Assembly: GCF_006716885.1 (NCBI RefSeq)
Contig: NZ_VFPU01000001.1
Coordinates: forward strand, 310,001 to 374,000
Origin: Ornithinimicrobium humiphilum
Lineage (GTDB): Bacteria > Actinomycetota > Actinomycetes > Actinomycetales > Dermatophilaceae
Length of the DNA: 64,000 bases
Reading direction: 5' to 3'
In this document: in pieces, positions 26,283 through 35,343 of the stretch
Numbering within the stretch: position 1 is the stretch's first letter
How the letters are laid out: every line of letters starts with the position of its first letter
Program-made: the position numbers and the translations under genes
The notes under the pieces: generated by a model
What the model saw: the letters and a program-made list of their open reading frames with translations, nothing else
What the model was told of the DNA's origin: nothing
Database searches by the model: none

Positions 26283-26311
26283 GCCGGCGGTCGTCCCCGA
26301 CGACCGCCGGC
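26283..26311 (+). terminator. 13-bp hairpin between pstS and pstC (partial terminator or 3'-end stabiliser)
   Basis: GCCGGCGGTCGTC (26283-26295) pairs perfectly with GACGACCGCCGGC (26299-26311) over a 3-base CCC loop. It stands 18 bases after pstS in a gap otherwise without features, as expected for an element that raises binding protein over membrane subunits. Confidence 0.7.
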
Positions 26312-26358
26312 TCCGGCGTGCCCCGCCCCTCCCGTCCCACGTCCCCCGGAGGAAGCTC

Positions 26359-27300
26359 ATGAACGCCCCTGCCACGTCGAGCCCGCGGACCCGCGGCTCG
26401 GCGGTGCGTCGCCCGGGCGACGTCCTCTTCGGCGGTGCCTCGCTCGGCTCCGCCGTCCTGATCCTGCTGGTCCTGGCCGGCGTCGCTGTCTTCCTCGTCC
26501 TGGAGGCCCTGCCCGCCCTCACCGCCCCCGGCGAGGACATCACCGGCGGCCGCGGGCTGTGGGCCTACATCTGGCCGATGGTCTTCGGCACGGTGGTGGC
26601 CTCGGTCATCGCGATGGTCATCGCCACCCCGATCGCCATCGGCATCGCACTCTTCGTCTCCCACTACGCCCCACGGCGGCTCGGGCGGGCGGTCGGCTTC
26701 GTCATCGACCTGCTCGCCGCGGTGCCCTCGGTGGTCTTCGGGATGTGGGGCATGGCGGTCTTCGCGCCGCGGCTGGGCCCCCTCTACGCCTGGCTCGAGG
26801 CCAACCTCGGCTGGATCCCGCTCTTCGCCGACGCCTCCGCCTCCGGGCGCACGCTGCTGACCGCCTCGATCGTGCTGGCCGTGATGATCCTGCCGATCAT
26901 CACCTCGGTCTCCCGCGAGGTCTTCCTGCAGACGCCGCGGCTGCACGAGGAGGCGGCGCTGGCGCTCGGCGCGACCAAGTGGGAGATGATCCGCACCGCG
27001 GTGATCCCCTTCGGGATGCCCGGCGTCATCGGAGGGACGATGCTCGGCCTGGGCCGCGCGCTCGGCGAGACGATGGCGGTCGCGATCATCCTCTCGCCCG
27101 GCGCCTTCACCTGGAACCTCATCGGCTCGGGCAACGTGACCATCCCCGCCGAGATCGCGCTCAACTTCCCCGAGGCGTCCGGGCTGCGGCTCTCCGAGCT
27201 CATCGCGGCCGGCCTGGTGCTCTTCGTCATCACCCTCGCCGTCAACCTCTTCGCCCGGTGGATCGTGGACCGCCGCGCCGCCTTCTCGGGAGCCAACTGA
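26359..27300 (+). CDS. pstC: phosphate ABC transporter permease PstC
   Basis: A 313-residue membrane protein with six helices. It carries the permease EAA loop [30 protein letters not shown] in its C-terminal half (about 198-226, described here in pieces: [13 protein letters not shown], then [11 protein letters not shown]), which docks on PstB. The [15 protein letters not shown] segment is a PstC/PstA hallmark. GGAGG (26348-26352) precedes ATG 26359. Stop TGA overlaps the ATG of pstA by one base, so the two permeases are translationally coupled. Confidence 0.95.
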   Translation: MNAPATSSPRTRGSAVRRPGDVLFGGASLGSAVLILLVLAGVAVFLVLEALPALTAPGEDITGGRGLWAYIWPMVFGTVVASVIAMVIATPIAIGIALFVSHYAPRRLGRAVGFVIDLLAAVPSVVFGMWGMAVFAPRLGPLYAWLEANLGWIPLFADASASGRTLLTASIVLAVMILPIITSVSREVFLQTPRLHEEAALALGATKWEMIRTAVIPFGMPGVIGGTMLGLGRALGETMAVAIILSPGAFTWNLIGSGNVTIPAEIALNFPEASGLRLSELIAAGLVLFVITLAVNLFARWIVDRRAAFSGAN

Positions 27301-28457
27301 TGAGCACGCTGACCACGCCCCCGACCGGCACCCAGGACCCGCCCCGGCCCTCCCGCCTCGAGGACGTCGACGGGGTCGTCCTCTCGCGCGTGCGGCCCAC
27401 GACCAACCGGCCCGCGCTGCTGCTCGCCGGCGTCGCCGTGGTCGTCGCGCTCGTGCTGCGGCTGGCGCTCGACGTGCACGTCGCCCTGGCGCTCGTGCTC
27501 GCCTTCGTCGTCTACCTCGTCTCCGTGTATGCCGTCTACCGCACCCTCGGTGGCCCCCGGGTCGCCGTCGACCAGGTGCTGCGGGCGCTGATCTACTTCG
27601 CCTTCGTCTGCGCGATCGTGCCCCTGGCCTCGCTGCTGTGGACGGTCGTCTCGGAGGGGGCCGCGCGGGCGTTCAACCCCTCCTTCCTCAACCAGACGAT
27701 GAACGGCGTCACCGGCCTGCACGACCAGGACTACGTCGAGGGCACCGGGCCGTTCGTGGGCGGTGCCTACCACGCGATCGTCGGCACGCTGGTCATCACC
27801 GGGCTGGCCACCCTGATCTCGGTGCCGATCGGGCTGTTCACCTCGATCTACATCGTCGAGTACGGCGCGAAGAGCCGGCTCGCGCGCTGGATCCGGTTCT
27901 TCGTCGACGTCATGACCGGGATCCCCTCGATCGTCGCCGGCCTGTTCGCCTTCGCCCTCTTCGTGCAGATCTTCGGGCCGCGCGACGCCAAGATGGGCAT
28001 CGCCGGGGCCGTGGCGCTGTCGGTGCTGATGATCCCGACGGTGGTCCGCAACTCCGAGGAGATGCTGCGGATCGTGCCCAACGAGCTGCGCGAGGCCGCC
28101 CTCGCCCTCGGGGTGCCCAAGTGGCGCACGATCGCCAAGGTCGTGCTGCCGACGGCGGCCTCCGGCCTGGCCTCGGGCATCACGCTGGCGATCGCCCGCG
28201 TCATCGGCGAGACGGCCCCGTTGCTCGTCGCGGTCGGCTACGCCCGTGCCCTCAACCTCGACGCCCTCGCCGGCCCGATGAACACCCTGGCGGTCTACGC
28301 CTACTCGATGTTCACCAAGCCGCTGAGCCCCGCGGTGCGCGACCCCAGCCTGGAGCGCGCGTGGGCCGCGGCGCTGCTGCTCGTGCTCATCGTCGTCGCC
28401 CTCAACCTGCTGGCGCGCCTCATCGCCACGATCTTCGCGCCCAAGTCCGGCCGCTGA
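27300..28457 (+). CDS. pstA: phosphate ABC transporter permease PstA
   Basis: A 385-residue permease, longer than typical PstA (about 280-300) because of an N-terminal extension: residues 1-110 include a cytosolic Pro-rich segment and two extra hydrophobic helices before the usual six. The EAA loop reads [22 protein letters not shown] (about 263-284). [12 protein letters not shown] marks the family. ATG 27300 shares its A with the pstC stop. It forms the channel with PstC. Confidence 0.95.
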   Translation: MSTLTTPPTGTQDPPRPSRLEDVDGVVLSRVRPTTNRPALLLAGVAVVVALVLRLALDVHVALALVLAFVVYLVSVYAVYRTLGGPRVAVDQVLRALIYFAFVCAIVPLASLLWTVVSEGAARAFNPSFLNQTMNGVTGLHDQDYVEGTGPFVGGAYHAIVGTLVITGLATLISVPIGLFTSIYIVEYGAKSRLARWIRFFVDVMTGIPSIVAGLFAFALFVQIFGPRDAKMGIAGAVALSVLMIPTVVRNSEEMLRIVPNELREAALALGVPKWRTIAKVVLPTAASGLASGITLAIARVIGETAPLLVAVGYARALNLDALAGPMNTLAVYAYSMFTKPLSPAVRDPSLERAWAAALLLVLIVVALNLLARLIATIFAPKSGR

Positions 28458-28477
28458 CCCCCAGGAGACCCGACCCC

Positions 28478-29257
28478 ATGTCCAAGCGAATCGACGTCAA
28501 GGACCTCGACATCTACTACGGCGACTTCCTCGCCGTGAAGGGTGTCTCGATGACCATCGAGCCCCGCACCGTCACCGCCTTCATCGGCCCCTCGGGCTGC
28601 GGCAAGTCCACCTTCCTGCGCACCCTCAACCGGATGCACGAGGTGATCCCCGGCGCCCGTGTCGAGGGCGAGGTGCTCATCGACGGCAAGAACCTCTACG
28701 GCAAGAACGTCGACCCGGTCGACGTGCGCCGCCAGGTGGGCATGGTCTTCCAGCGCCCCAACCCCTTCCCGACGATGTCGATCAAGGAGAACGTGCTGGC
28801 CGGCGTGCGCCTCAACGCCAGGCGCATCTCCTCGAAGGCCGCGGACGAGCTCACCGAGCGCGCGCTGCGCGGCGCCAACCTGTGGAACGAGGTCAAGGAC
28901 CGCCTCGACAAGCCCGGCTCGGGCCTCTCGGGCGGCCAGCAGCAGCGGCTCTGCATCGCCCGCGCCATCGCGATCCAGCCCGAGGTCATCCTCATGGACG
29001 AGCCCTGCTCGGCCCTGGACCCGATCTCGACGCTGGCGATCGAGGACCTCATCAACGACCTCAAGTCCGACTACACGGTCGTCATCGTGACCCACAACAT
29101 GCAGCAGGCCGCCCGTGTCTCGGACAAGACCGGCTTCTTCAACCTCAAGGCCACCGGGCAGCCGGGCCAGCTCGTGGAGTTCGACACCACCCAGACGATC
29201 TTCAACAACCCCAGCCAGAAGGCCACCGAGGACTACATCTCCGGCCGCTTCGGCTGA
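28478..29257 (+). CDS. pstB: phosphate ABC transporter ATP-binding protein PstB
   Basis: A 259-residue ATPase. Walker [10 protein letters not shown] (about 35-43), the Q loop VFQRPNPFP (about 91), signature [15 protein letters not shown] (about 149-163), Walker [14 protein letters not shown] (about 170-182) and the switch His in [12 protein letters not shown] (about 206) are complete. SD-like CAGGAGA precedes ATG 28478. Energises PstCA. No phoU gene follows inside the window's operon; the next gene is an unrelated lipoprotein. Confidence 0.97.
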   Translation: MSKRIDVKDLDIYYGDFLAVKGVSMTIEPRTVTAFIGPSGCGKSTFLRTLNRMHEVIPGARVEGEVLIDGKNLYGKNVDPVDVRRQVGMVFQRPNPFPTMSIKENVLAGVRLNARRISSKAADELTERALRGANLWNEVKDRLDKPGSGLSGGQQQRLCIARAIAIQPEVILMDEPCSALDPISTLAIEDLINDLKSDYTVVIVTHNMQQAARVSDKTGFFNLKATGQPGQLVEFDTTQTIFNNPSQKATEDYISGRFG

Positions 29258-29299
29258 GCGGCGGCGCCGCGGGTCCCACCCGAGGGTGTGGCGGCACGA

Positions 29300-29305
29300 C
29301 ATACT
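29300..29305 (+). promoter_or_regulatory. -10 box CATACT, leaderless lprG-like gene
   Basis: CATACT followed by six bases and ATG 29312. No ribosome-binding site is present, so the lipoprotein-transporter pair probably starts from its own leaderless promoter rather than from read-through of the pst operon. Confidence 0.5.
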
Positions 29306-29311
29306 GACCGC

Positions 29312-30022
29312 ATGAGATCTCCGGGGCGGTCCGTGGCTGCGCTCTCGCTGGGCGCGGCCCTCCTGCTCGCCGCCTGCAGCGGTGGCGACGACGAGGCGAC
29401 GTCGAGCGAGGCGCCCTCGGCGGCCGACCGCCTCGAGCAGGCGCGCACCGTCCTGGTCGAGGCCGGCACGGTGCACCTCGTGCTGACCGGCAGCGAGCTG
29501 CCCGAGGACGAGAAGAGCTACATCATCAGCGCCGAGGGCGACGGCACGATGGACCCGCCCGCCTTCGACGGCACCATCACCGCCAAGCTCGCGGGCATCC
29601 AGGCCGACGTGCCCACCGTCGCGGTCGACGGGGAGCTGTGGGTCAAGCTGCCCTTCGCCCCCTCGCACGTCAGGACCGACCCGGCCGACCTCGGCGTGCC
29701 CGACCCGGCCTCGCTCTTCGACCCGGAGGCCGGCCTCGTGGGGCTGCTGCCCCTGACCGAGGACGCGCAGTTCGGCGAGCGCGCCCGCGAAGGGGCCGAG
29801 ACGGTGCAGGAGATCACCGGCACCATCCCCGGCGAGGCCGTGACCGAGCTGCTGCAGGTCGGCGACGCCGCCGCCTCCTACGACGTCACCTACGGCCTGG
29901 TCGAGGACGACTGGCAGGTGCGCACCGTCGAGATCACCGGTCCCTTCTACCCGCCCGCGACCTCGACCTACACGGTGACCCTCGACGCCTACGGCGCGCC
30001 GGTCACCGTCACCCGCCCCTGA
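29312..30022 (+). CDS. LprG/LppX-family lipid-carrier lipoprotein
   Basis: A 236-residue lipoprotein with lipobox LLLAAC (Cys about 20). The mature part has the LppX/LprAFG pattern: SAADRLEQARTVLVEAGTVHLVLTGSELP, then a beta sheet, VDGELWVKLPFAPSH and ITGPFYPPATSTYTVTLDAYG near the C-terminus. This fold forms a hydrophobic cavity for acylated lipids. It is followed at once by a 14-helix MFS gene, the same order as lprG and the P55 (Rv1410c) transporter of mycobacteria, so the pair probably moves lipids across the envelope. A start 24 bases upstream (29288) is in frame but less likely. Confidence 0.85.
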   Translation: MRSPGRSVAALSLGAALLLAACSGGDDEATSSEAPSAADRLEQARTVLVEAGTVHLVLTGSELPEDEKSYIISAEGDGTMDPPAFDGTITAKLAGIQADVPTVAVDGELWVKLPFAPSHVRTDPADLGVPDPASLFDPEAGLVGLLPLTEDAQFGERAREGAETVQEITGTIPGEAVTELLQVGDAAASYDVTYGLVEDDWQVRTVEITGPFYPPATSTYTVTLDAYGAPVTVTRP

Positions 30023-30023
30023 C

Positions 30024-31805
30024 GTGACCTCGAGGGGAGGGGCCGACGCGCCCCCGGAGGGCCGCGCGCGGACGGTCGCGGGCCGGGCCCGGTGGCTGCT
30101 CGCCGTCGCCGCGCTCGCGGTCGCGCTCGCCGCGGCCGACACCTACGTCGTCGTGCTCGCGCTGACCGACATGATGGCCGGCGTCGGGGTCGGCATCGAG
30201 TCGCTGCAGCGGGCGACGCCGATCATCTCCGGCTTCCTCCTCGGCTACGTCGCGGTGCTGCCACTCATCGGCCGGCTCTCCGACCTCGTCGACCGGCGCC
30301 GGATCCTGCTCTGGTGCCTGGTCGTCTTCGTCGTCGGTTCCGCGATCACCGCCGCCGCGGTCGAGCTGCCGGTCATGGTCGGCGGGCGCTTCCTGCAGGG
30401 CCTGGGCGGTGGCGGCCTGGTCCCGGCCACCCTCGCCCTCGTCGCCGACCTGTGGCCCCCGGGCCGCCGGGGCATGCCACTGGGCGTCGTCGGCGCGGTC
30501 CAGGAGCTGGGCTCGGTGCTGGGCCCGCTGCTCGGCGCCCTCGTGCTCGCGGTCGCGAGCTGGCGCGAGATCTTCTGGCTCAACGTCGTGCTCGGACTGG
30601 GGTGCCTCGCGGCGATCGCGGTGCTGCGCGTCGAGGGGGACGGGCCCGACGCCCGGACCGAGGACGACGTCACGCCCGGCGGGCGAGCCGCGCCCCGGGG
30701 AGCGGGCAGCCACCGCCTGGCCCGCGGCACGGCATACCTGCTGACGGGGGTGGCCGCGGTGCTGACGACGCTCACCCTCTGGGCGCCCGAGCCGCTGACC
30801 CGCTCGATCGCGCTGGGCGGGCCGTTCGTGCCCCTCGACCCGACCTCCGGCTCACGGGTGCTGACGCCGATCGGCCTGGCGGCCGGCGCGGCGTGGCTGG
30901 TCCTCGCCGTCGTCACGCCCCGCCGCTGGCTGCCTCTGCTCCTGCGCGCCGACCTGCTCGGTGCCACCTTCGTCGCGGTCGCGCTGGGCGCGGTGGTGCT
31001 CACCTTCAGCACCGCCGACCCCGAGACCGAGGTGCTGGGGGAGTGGGGCCTGTGGCTGCTGCCGGTGGCGGCGCTGGCGACGGTCGCCTTCCTCGTGCGC
31101 CAGCGCACGGCCGCCTCGCCGCTGGTGCCGCCCGGGGTGGTGCGGCGCCGCGTCTGGCCGGCCCTGGGCACGAGCGTGCTCGTCGGCGCGGCCATCGTCG
31201 CCGTCGTGGTGGACGTGCCGCTGCTCTCGCGGCTGGTGCAGGACACGGACGAGACCGACGCGGCGCTCGTGCTGGTGCGCTTCCTCGTCGCGGTGCCCGT
31301 CGGGGCGGTGCTCGGCGGATGGCTGCTGCGGCGGCTCGGACCGGCGGTCGTCGCCGCGCCCGGGCTGGCCCTGGCCGCCGTCTCGATCCTGGCCATGGCC
31401 CGCTGGGACCGCGGGTCGCTGGACGAGCTGGTCGCGACCACCGTCCCGCTCGTCGGGGCCGGGCTCGGCGTCGGGCTGGCCATCGCGCCGGTCAACGACG
31501 CCGCGCTCGCGGACGCGCGCGAGGACGGGCACGGCACGGTCAGCTCGCTCGTCGTGGTGGCCCGGATGGTCGGGATGGTCGTCGGCCTGGCGCTGCTCAC
31601 CTCGTGGGGGCTGCGACGCTTCCACCTCGAGGTCGCCACGCTGCCCGACCCGACCGACACCGAGGCCCTGCTGGACGCCGCCGTCGTCCAGGTGCAGACC
31701 GTCCTGACGGGGGCCGGAGTGTGCGCGGCGCTCGCCGCGGTCGTCGCGCTGGGCCTGGGGTTGCGGCCGGTCGCCCACGCGTCCGCGGAGGACGCGGCGC
31801 GCTAG
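30024..31805 (+). CDS. MFS exporter of the P55 (Rv1410c-like) type
   Basis: A 593-residue membrane protein with 14 predicted helices. The opening LAAADTYVVVLALTDMM and GRLSDLVDRRRILLWCL (motif A-like) match DHA2-type exporters and in particular mycobacterial P55, which works with LprG in triacylglyceride export and drug tolerance. Helices 5-6 and 7-8 are separated by long loops (around 200-225 and 255-280), typical of the family. GTG 30024 begins two bases after the lipoprotein stop, so the pair is coupled. The stop overlaps the convergent gene by 4 bases. Confidence 0.9.
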   Translation: MTSRGGADAPPEGRARTVAGRARWLLAVAALAVALAAADTYVVVLALTDMMAGVGVGIESLQRATPIISGFLLGYVAVLPLIGRLSDLVDRRRILLWCLVVFVVGSAITAAAVELPVMVGGRFLQGLGGGGLVPATLALVADLWPPGRRGMPLGVVGAVQELGSVLGPLLGALVLAVASWREIFWLNVVLGLGCLAAIAVLRVEGDGPDARTEDDVTPGGRAAPRGAGSHRLARGTAYLLTGVAAVLTTLTLWAPEPLTRSIALGGPFVPLDPTSGSRVLTPIGLAAGAAWLVLAVVTPRRWLPLLLRADLLGATFVAVALGAVVLTFSTADPETEVLGEWGLWLLPVAALATVAFLVRQRTAASPLVPPGVVRRRVWPALGTSVLVGAAIVAVVVDVPLLSRLVQDTDETDAALVLVRFLVAVPVGAVLGGWLLRRLGPAVVAAPGLALAAVSILAMARWDRGSLDELVATTVPLVGAGLGVGLAIAPVNDAALADAREDGHGTVSSLVVVARMVGMVVGLALLTSWGLRRFHLEVATLPDPTDTEALLDAAVVQVQTVLTGAGVCAALAAVVALGLGLRPVAHASAEDAAR

Positions 31806-32428
31806 ACGTCCTCGCCCCGCTGCAGGCCCAGCGTGGCGAGCAGGTCCTCGTGCAGCTGGATCCAGACGAGGTTCACCGACGCGACCTCCGGGGAGTCGAC
31901 CCAGCGCAGGTCACCGGCGACGGCGCTCGCCACGGCGACGTCGACGCGCGGCTGGTGCACGCCCAGCCTGGGCAGGGCCGTCCGCAGCCCGGCGGTGACC
32001 TCGCCCAGCACCTGCGCCAGCCGGTCGAGCTCGCGGAGCACACGGTCGTCGTAGCGGTGGTCGGTGTGGTCGTTGGCCGCGAGCGGGTCGTCCGCGGTGG
32101 GCCGGAGCTGCCACCTCGTCATCAGCGGGCCGAGGCGACGGTTGAGGGGCACGAACCGCCGATGCCCCTCGGCGACCTGCTCCCGCACGCCGAGCCCGTC
32201 CAGCTCCTCGGCGAGGAGCCGCTCGCCGTGCTCGCGGCCGAGGTCGGTCACCGACCACCGGCTGCTCGGCACGAAGGCCGGCCGCCGGACGTGCCCCCTG
32301 GCCTCGGCGTCGAGCAGGTGCTCCTCGACCTCGGCGGCGTCCAGGTCGTAGAGCGCGGCGACCTCCCGGGCGCTCGCGTGGCCGAGGACGCGCACTCCGT
32401 GGACCGAGAGCAGGGCGTGCGACGACAT
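31802..32428 (-). CDS. winged-helix protein, probable transcriptional regulator
   Basis: A 208-residue protein. The first 75 residues look like a winged helix (LGHASAREVAALYDLDAAEVEEHLLDAEARGHVRR, then SRWSVTDLGREHGERLL), and the rest is helical with conserved His/Asp/Arg (TDHRYDDRVLRELDRL, RLGVHQPRVDVAV). I infer DNA binding but no family name is certain. A TAGGGT -10 box lies 6 bases before the ATG on its strand. Convergent with the P55-like gene and divergent from the glycosylase gene across 72 bases. Confidence 0.7.
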   Translation of the reverse strand: MSSHALLSVHGVRVLGHASAREVAALYDLDAAEVEEHLLDAEARGHVRRPAFVPSSRWSVTDLGREHGERLLAEELDGLGVREQVAEGHRRFVPLNRRLGPLMTRWQLRPTADDPLAANDHTDHRYDDRVLRELDRLAQVLGEVTAGLRTALPRLGVHQPRVDVAVASAVAGDLRWVDSPEVASVNLVWIQLHEDLLATLGLQRGEDV

Positions 32429-32434
32429 ACCGTC

Positions 32435-32440
32435 ACCCTA
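32435..32440 (-). promoter_or_regulatory. -10 box TAGGGT, leaderless winged-helix gene
   Basis: On the minus strand TAGGGT is followed by six bases and ATG 32428. The same spacing is used by the divergent gene to the right. Confidence 0.5.
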
Positions 32441-32488
32441 GGCGGCGGTCGTCGCGCCCGCCCCCGGTCCGGCCGCGCCCGCACGGCC

Positions 32489-32494
32489 TACCAT
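32489..32494 (+). promoter_or_regulatory. -10 box TACCAT, leaderless glycosylase gene
   Basis: TACCAT, then CGGGGC, then ATG 32501. The same six-base spacer CGGGGC follows TACGCT before the SDR gene at 35836. Confidence 0.55.
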
Positions 32495-32500
32495 CGGGGC

Positions 32501-33082
32501 ATGAGCCAGACCCTCCACCTCGTCGGCACGCCCGAGGCCGACCGCATCCTCACCGAGCACCCGTTCGCGCTGCTCACCGGCATGCTGCTCGACCAGCAGA
32601 TCCCGATGGAGGTGGCCTTCGACGGGCCGCGCAAGATCGTCGAGCGCCTCGGCTCGGTCGACCCGGAGGCGATCGCGGCCACCGACCCGGAGGAGTTCAT
32701 CGCGCTGTGCGCGACCCCGCCGGCGGTCCACCGCTTCCCGAAGTCGATGGGGCAGCGCGTGCACGATCTCGCGACCGCCGTCGTGCGCGACTGGGACGGT
32801 GACGCCGCGGCGATCTGGACCCAGGGCGAGCCCGACGGCAAGGAGGTGCTGCGCCGGCTCAAGGCGCTGCCCGGCTTCGGCGACCAGAAGGCCCGGATCT
32901 TCCTGGCCCTCCTCGGCAAGCAGCGCGGCCTCGAGGCATCCGGCTGGCGCGAGGCCGCCGGTGACTACGGCCGCGACGGCGTGCACATGTCGATCGCCGA
33001 CGTCACCGACGCCGACTCCCTGACCAAGGTGCGTGCCTACAAGAAGGAGAAGAAGGCCGCGGCACGCGCCGCGAAGGCGTGA
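32501..33082 (+). CDS. HhH-GPD type DNA base-excision repair protein
   Basis: A 193-residue protein. LLDQQIPMEVAFDGPRKIVERLG (about 30-52) starts the helical core and the helix-hairpin-helix lies in LKALPGFGDQKARIFLALLGKQ (about 116-137). The C-terminal tail is Lys/Ala-rich. Members of this actinobacterial group are annotated HhH-GPD-type base excision repair proteins; the substrate base is not known. Leaderless promoter sets the start. The stop overlaps the GTG of the next MFS gene by 4 bases, so the two genes are coupled although their jobs seem unrelated. Confidence 0.85.
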   Translation: MSQTLHLVGTPEADRILTEHPFALLTGMLLDQQIPMEVAFDGPRKIVERLGSVDPEAIAATDPEEFIALCATPPAVHRFPKSMGQRVHDLATAVVRDWDGDAAAIWTQGEPDGKEVLRRLKALPGFGDQKARIFLALLGKQRGLEASGWREAAGDYGRDGVHMSIADVTDADSLTKVRAYKKEKKAAARAAKA

Positions 33083-34257
33083 CCCGCACGGGAGGCGGCA
33101 TCTGGGCCGTCCCCGGCATGGTGCCGCTCGCGGTGGCCGCCTTCGTCGGCTTCGCGGGCTATGCCGCACTGCTGCCGGTCGCGCCGCTGTGGGCCGTGCA
33201 CGGCGGGGCCGACTCCGCCGGTGCCGGCCTGGTCAACTTCGTGCTGCTCGGCGCGACCGTGGCCACGCAGTTCGCGGTGCCCGCCGTCATCCGCCGGCTC
33301 GGGTGGGGTCCGACCCTCTCGCTGTCGCTCCTGCTGCTCGGCGTGCCCGCCCTGCTGCACGTCCTCAGCGACCGGCTCGACGTCATCCTGCTGCTGTCCG
33401 CCGTGCGGGGCGTGGGCTTCGGCATCCTCACGGTCGCGGCCAGCGCGGCCGCCGTCCTGCTCGTCGACCCGCTGCGCCGGGGAGCTGCGGTCGGTGCCTA
33501 CTCGCTGGCGCTCGCCGCCCCCAACGTGCTGCTGATGCCGGTCGGTGGCTGGATCTCCGAGGCCTGGGCCTTCTGGCCGGTCTTCGCGCTCAGCGCGGTG
33601 CCGGTCGTCGGCATCCCGTGGTGCTTCGCGCTCGCCCGCCACCTGCCCGACCGGGCGACCTCCGACAGTCGCCACCCGGCCGCGGAGGGCCAGCCCCCGG
33701 CGCGGGGGGCCTACCTGGCGGTCCTCCCGCCGACCCTGGTGCTCATGGCCATCACCCTCGCGGGCGGCGGGCTCATCACCTTCGCCCCGCAGATGGTCGC
33801 GGTGGCGTGGCTGTCGGCCGCCGGGCTGTTCGTCTTCGGGCTCGTCTCGACGCTGGTGCGCTGGCGGGTCGGGGGCCTGGCCGACCGCTTCGGCGCGGGG
33901 CGGCTGGCGTGGCCGTTCGTGGTGGTGGCCGCGGCCGGGCTGGCGTGGCTCGCCTGGCTGGTGCACGAGCCGGTCACGACCGGCGAGGTCGTGCCCTGGC
34001 TGCTCGCCTGCGCGATCGTCGGCTCCGGCTACGGCGCCCTGCAGAGCCTGACGATGATCCGCGCCTTCGAGGTGGCGGGCCCGCAGCGGGTGGGCGCGGC
34101 CAGTGCGCTGTGGAACGCCGGCTTCGACGCCGGCACCGCCTCCGGCTCGGTGCTCGTCGGTGCCGTCGCGGTCGGCAGCGGCTTCGGCGTGGGGACGGCC
34201 ATCACCGCGGTCCTCGTGGCGCTCACGCTGCCGCTGGCGCTGCGCGCCCGCCGCTAG
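33079..34257 (+). CDS. MFS transporter
   Basis: A 392-residue protein with 12 hydrophobic helices from about residue 15 to 388. Short loops and FAVPAVIRRLGWGPTLSL stand in the place of motif A, so the family fingerprint is partly degraded. GVGFGILTVAASAAAVLLVDP (helix 4) is rich in small residues as in exporters. The GTG overlaps the glycosylase stop. Substrate unknown. The stop is followed seven bases later by the triple 76-bp repeat. Confidence 0.85.
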   Translation: MTRTGGGIWAVPGMVPLAVAAFVGFAGYAALLPVAPLWAVHGGADSAGAGLVNFVLLGATVATQFAVPAVIRRLGWGPTLSLSLLLLGVPALLHVLSDRLDVILLLSAVRGVGFGILTVAASAAAVLLVDPLRRGAAVGAYSLALAAPNVLLMPVGGWISEAWAFWPVFALSAVPVVGIPWCFALARHLPDRATSDSRHPAAEGQPPARGAYLAVLPPTLVLMAITLAGGGLITFAPQMVAVAWLSAAGLFVFGLVSTLVRWRVGGLADRFGAGRLAWPFVVVAAAGLAWLAWLVHEPVTTGEVVPWLLACAIVGSGYGALQSLTMIRAFEVAGPQRVGAASALWNAGFDAGTASGSVLVGAVAVGSGFGVGTAITAVLVALTLPLALRARR

Positions 34258-34264
34258 CTCACGC

Positions 34265-34515
34265 GAGTTTCTGTCGACCTTCCGCGCCGTCTTCCGGGCC
34301 GGTGCTCGCTGCGCTGCGCTCCGTGTCCTCAGCCGGCTGTCAGGTCGAGTTTCTGTCGACCTTCCGCGCCGTCCTCCGGGCCGGTGCTCGCTGCGCTGCG
34401 CTCCGTGTCCTCAGCCGGCTGTCAGGTCGACCCTGCTCTCTGTCGACCTTCCGCGCCGTCCTCCGGGCCGGTGCTCGCTGCGCTGCGCTCCGTGTCCTCA
34501 GCCGACTGTCAGGTC
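34265..34515. repeat. three tandem near-identical 76-bp repeats merging into the xth 3' end
   Basis: Cores at 34271-34346, 34353-34428 and 34440-34515 start CTGTCGACCTT and end CTGTCAGGTC. Copies 1 and 2 differ by one base (CTTCC against CTCC at about 34291) and copy 3 has one further change (CCGAC for CCGGC at 34502-34506). Linkers are GAGTTT before copies 1 and 2 (82-bp period) and an 11-base linker before copy 3. The last 18 bases of copy 3 code for the end and stop of xth. Unit length is not a multiple of three, so this is not a coding repeat. Apart from this, the 240-base gap before the xth stop is empty. Confidence 0.9.
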
Positions 34516-35298
34516 GACGACGACAGGCGCGTGGTCGCTCGCCCCCTTGCCCTTCCGCTCGTCCCGGTCGATGAACGCCCCCTCGACGCGGCGCGCCAGG
34601 CCGGGGCTGCCGAGGCAGAAGTCGATGCGCATGCCGCGGCGCTTGGGGAAGGCCAGCTGGGTGTAGTCCCAGTAGGTGTAGGTCCCCGGCCCCGGCGTGT
34701 GCTCGCGCGTGACGTCGGCGAAGCCCACGTCGACGACACCCTGGAAGGCGGCCCGCTCCTCGGGCGAGGTGTGGGTACGCCCCTCGTAGTACTCGACCGA
34801 CCACACGTCCTCGTCGGTGGGCGCGATGTTCCAGTCGCCCATGAGCGCGATCGGCGCCTCGGGGTCCTCGCGCAGCCAGCCCTCGCCGGCCTCGCGCAGC
34901 GCCCGCAGCCAGTCCAGCTTGTAGAGCAGGTGCGGGTCGACCAACGAGCGGCCGTTGGGCACGTAGAGCGACCAGATCCGGACGCCGCCACAGGTCGCGC
35001 CCAGCGCGCGGGCCTCGGCGGCCGCGTCCTCGCCCTCGCCCCACGTCGGCATCCCCTCGAAGCCGACCTGCACGTCCTCCAGCCCCACCCGGGAGACGAC
35101 CGCGACGCCGTTCCACTGGTTGTAGCCGACGTGCGCGACGTCATATCCCGCCGCCTGGAAGGGCATCATCGGGAACTGGTCGTCCCGGCACTTGGTCTCC
35201 TGCAGCGCCAGCACGTCGACGTCGTGCCGCTCGAGGAAGGCGACGACGCGGTCGACGCGGGTTCGGATGCTGTTGCAGTTCCAGGTGGCGATACGCAC
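34498..35298 (-). CDS. xth: exodeoxyribonuclease III (AP endonuclease family)
   Basis: A 266-residue enzyme of the exonuclease III/AP endonuclease fold. Metal and catalytic residues are visible in the N of TWNCNSIR, E of LQETKCRDDQFP, Y of YVPNGR, the D/N pair in MGDWNIAPTDEDV and the terminal SDHAPVVVDL. It repairs abasic sites and trims 3' ends. The GTG start is directly followed by RIATWNCNS; TAGGCT lies 7 bases ahead on the minus strand, a leaderless layout. The last codons and stop belong to the third repeat unit, so the C-terminus DLTVG may have been altered by repeat duplication. Confidence 0.95.
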   Translation of the reverse strand: MRIATWNCNSIRTRVDRVVAFLERHDVDVLALQETKCRDDQFPMMPFQAAGYDVAHVGYNQWNGVAVVSRVGLEDVQVGFEGMPTWGEGEDAAAEARALGATCGGVRIWSLYVPNGRSLVDPHLLYKLDWLRALREAGEGWLREDPEAPIALMGDWNIAPTDEDVWSVEYYEGRTHTSPEERAAFQGVVDVGFADVTREHTPGPGTYTYWDYTQLAFPKRRGMRIDFCLGSPGLARRVEGAFIDRDERKGKGASDHAPVVVDLTVG

Positions 35299-35305
35299 GC
35301 GGCCC

Positions 35306-35311
35306 AGCCTA
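35306..35311 (-). promoter_or_regulatory. -10 box TAGGCT, leaderless xth
   Basis: On the minus strand TAGGCT is followed by seven bases and GTG 35298. Confidence 0.5.
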
Positions 35312-35343
35312 GGTGGGGCGGGTCGCGCGCGAGCCGGCCGGGC

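Noticed and set aside
34265..34515. CRISPR array
   Set aside because: Repeat cores are 76 bp with 6-11 base linkers, not 24-40 bp repeats with unique spacers of similar length, and no cas genes are present.
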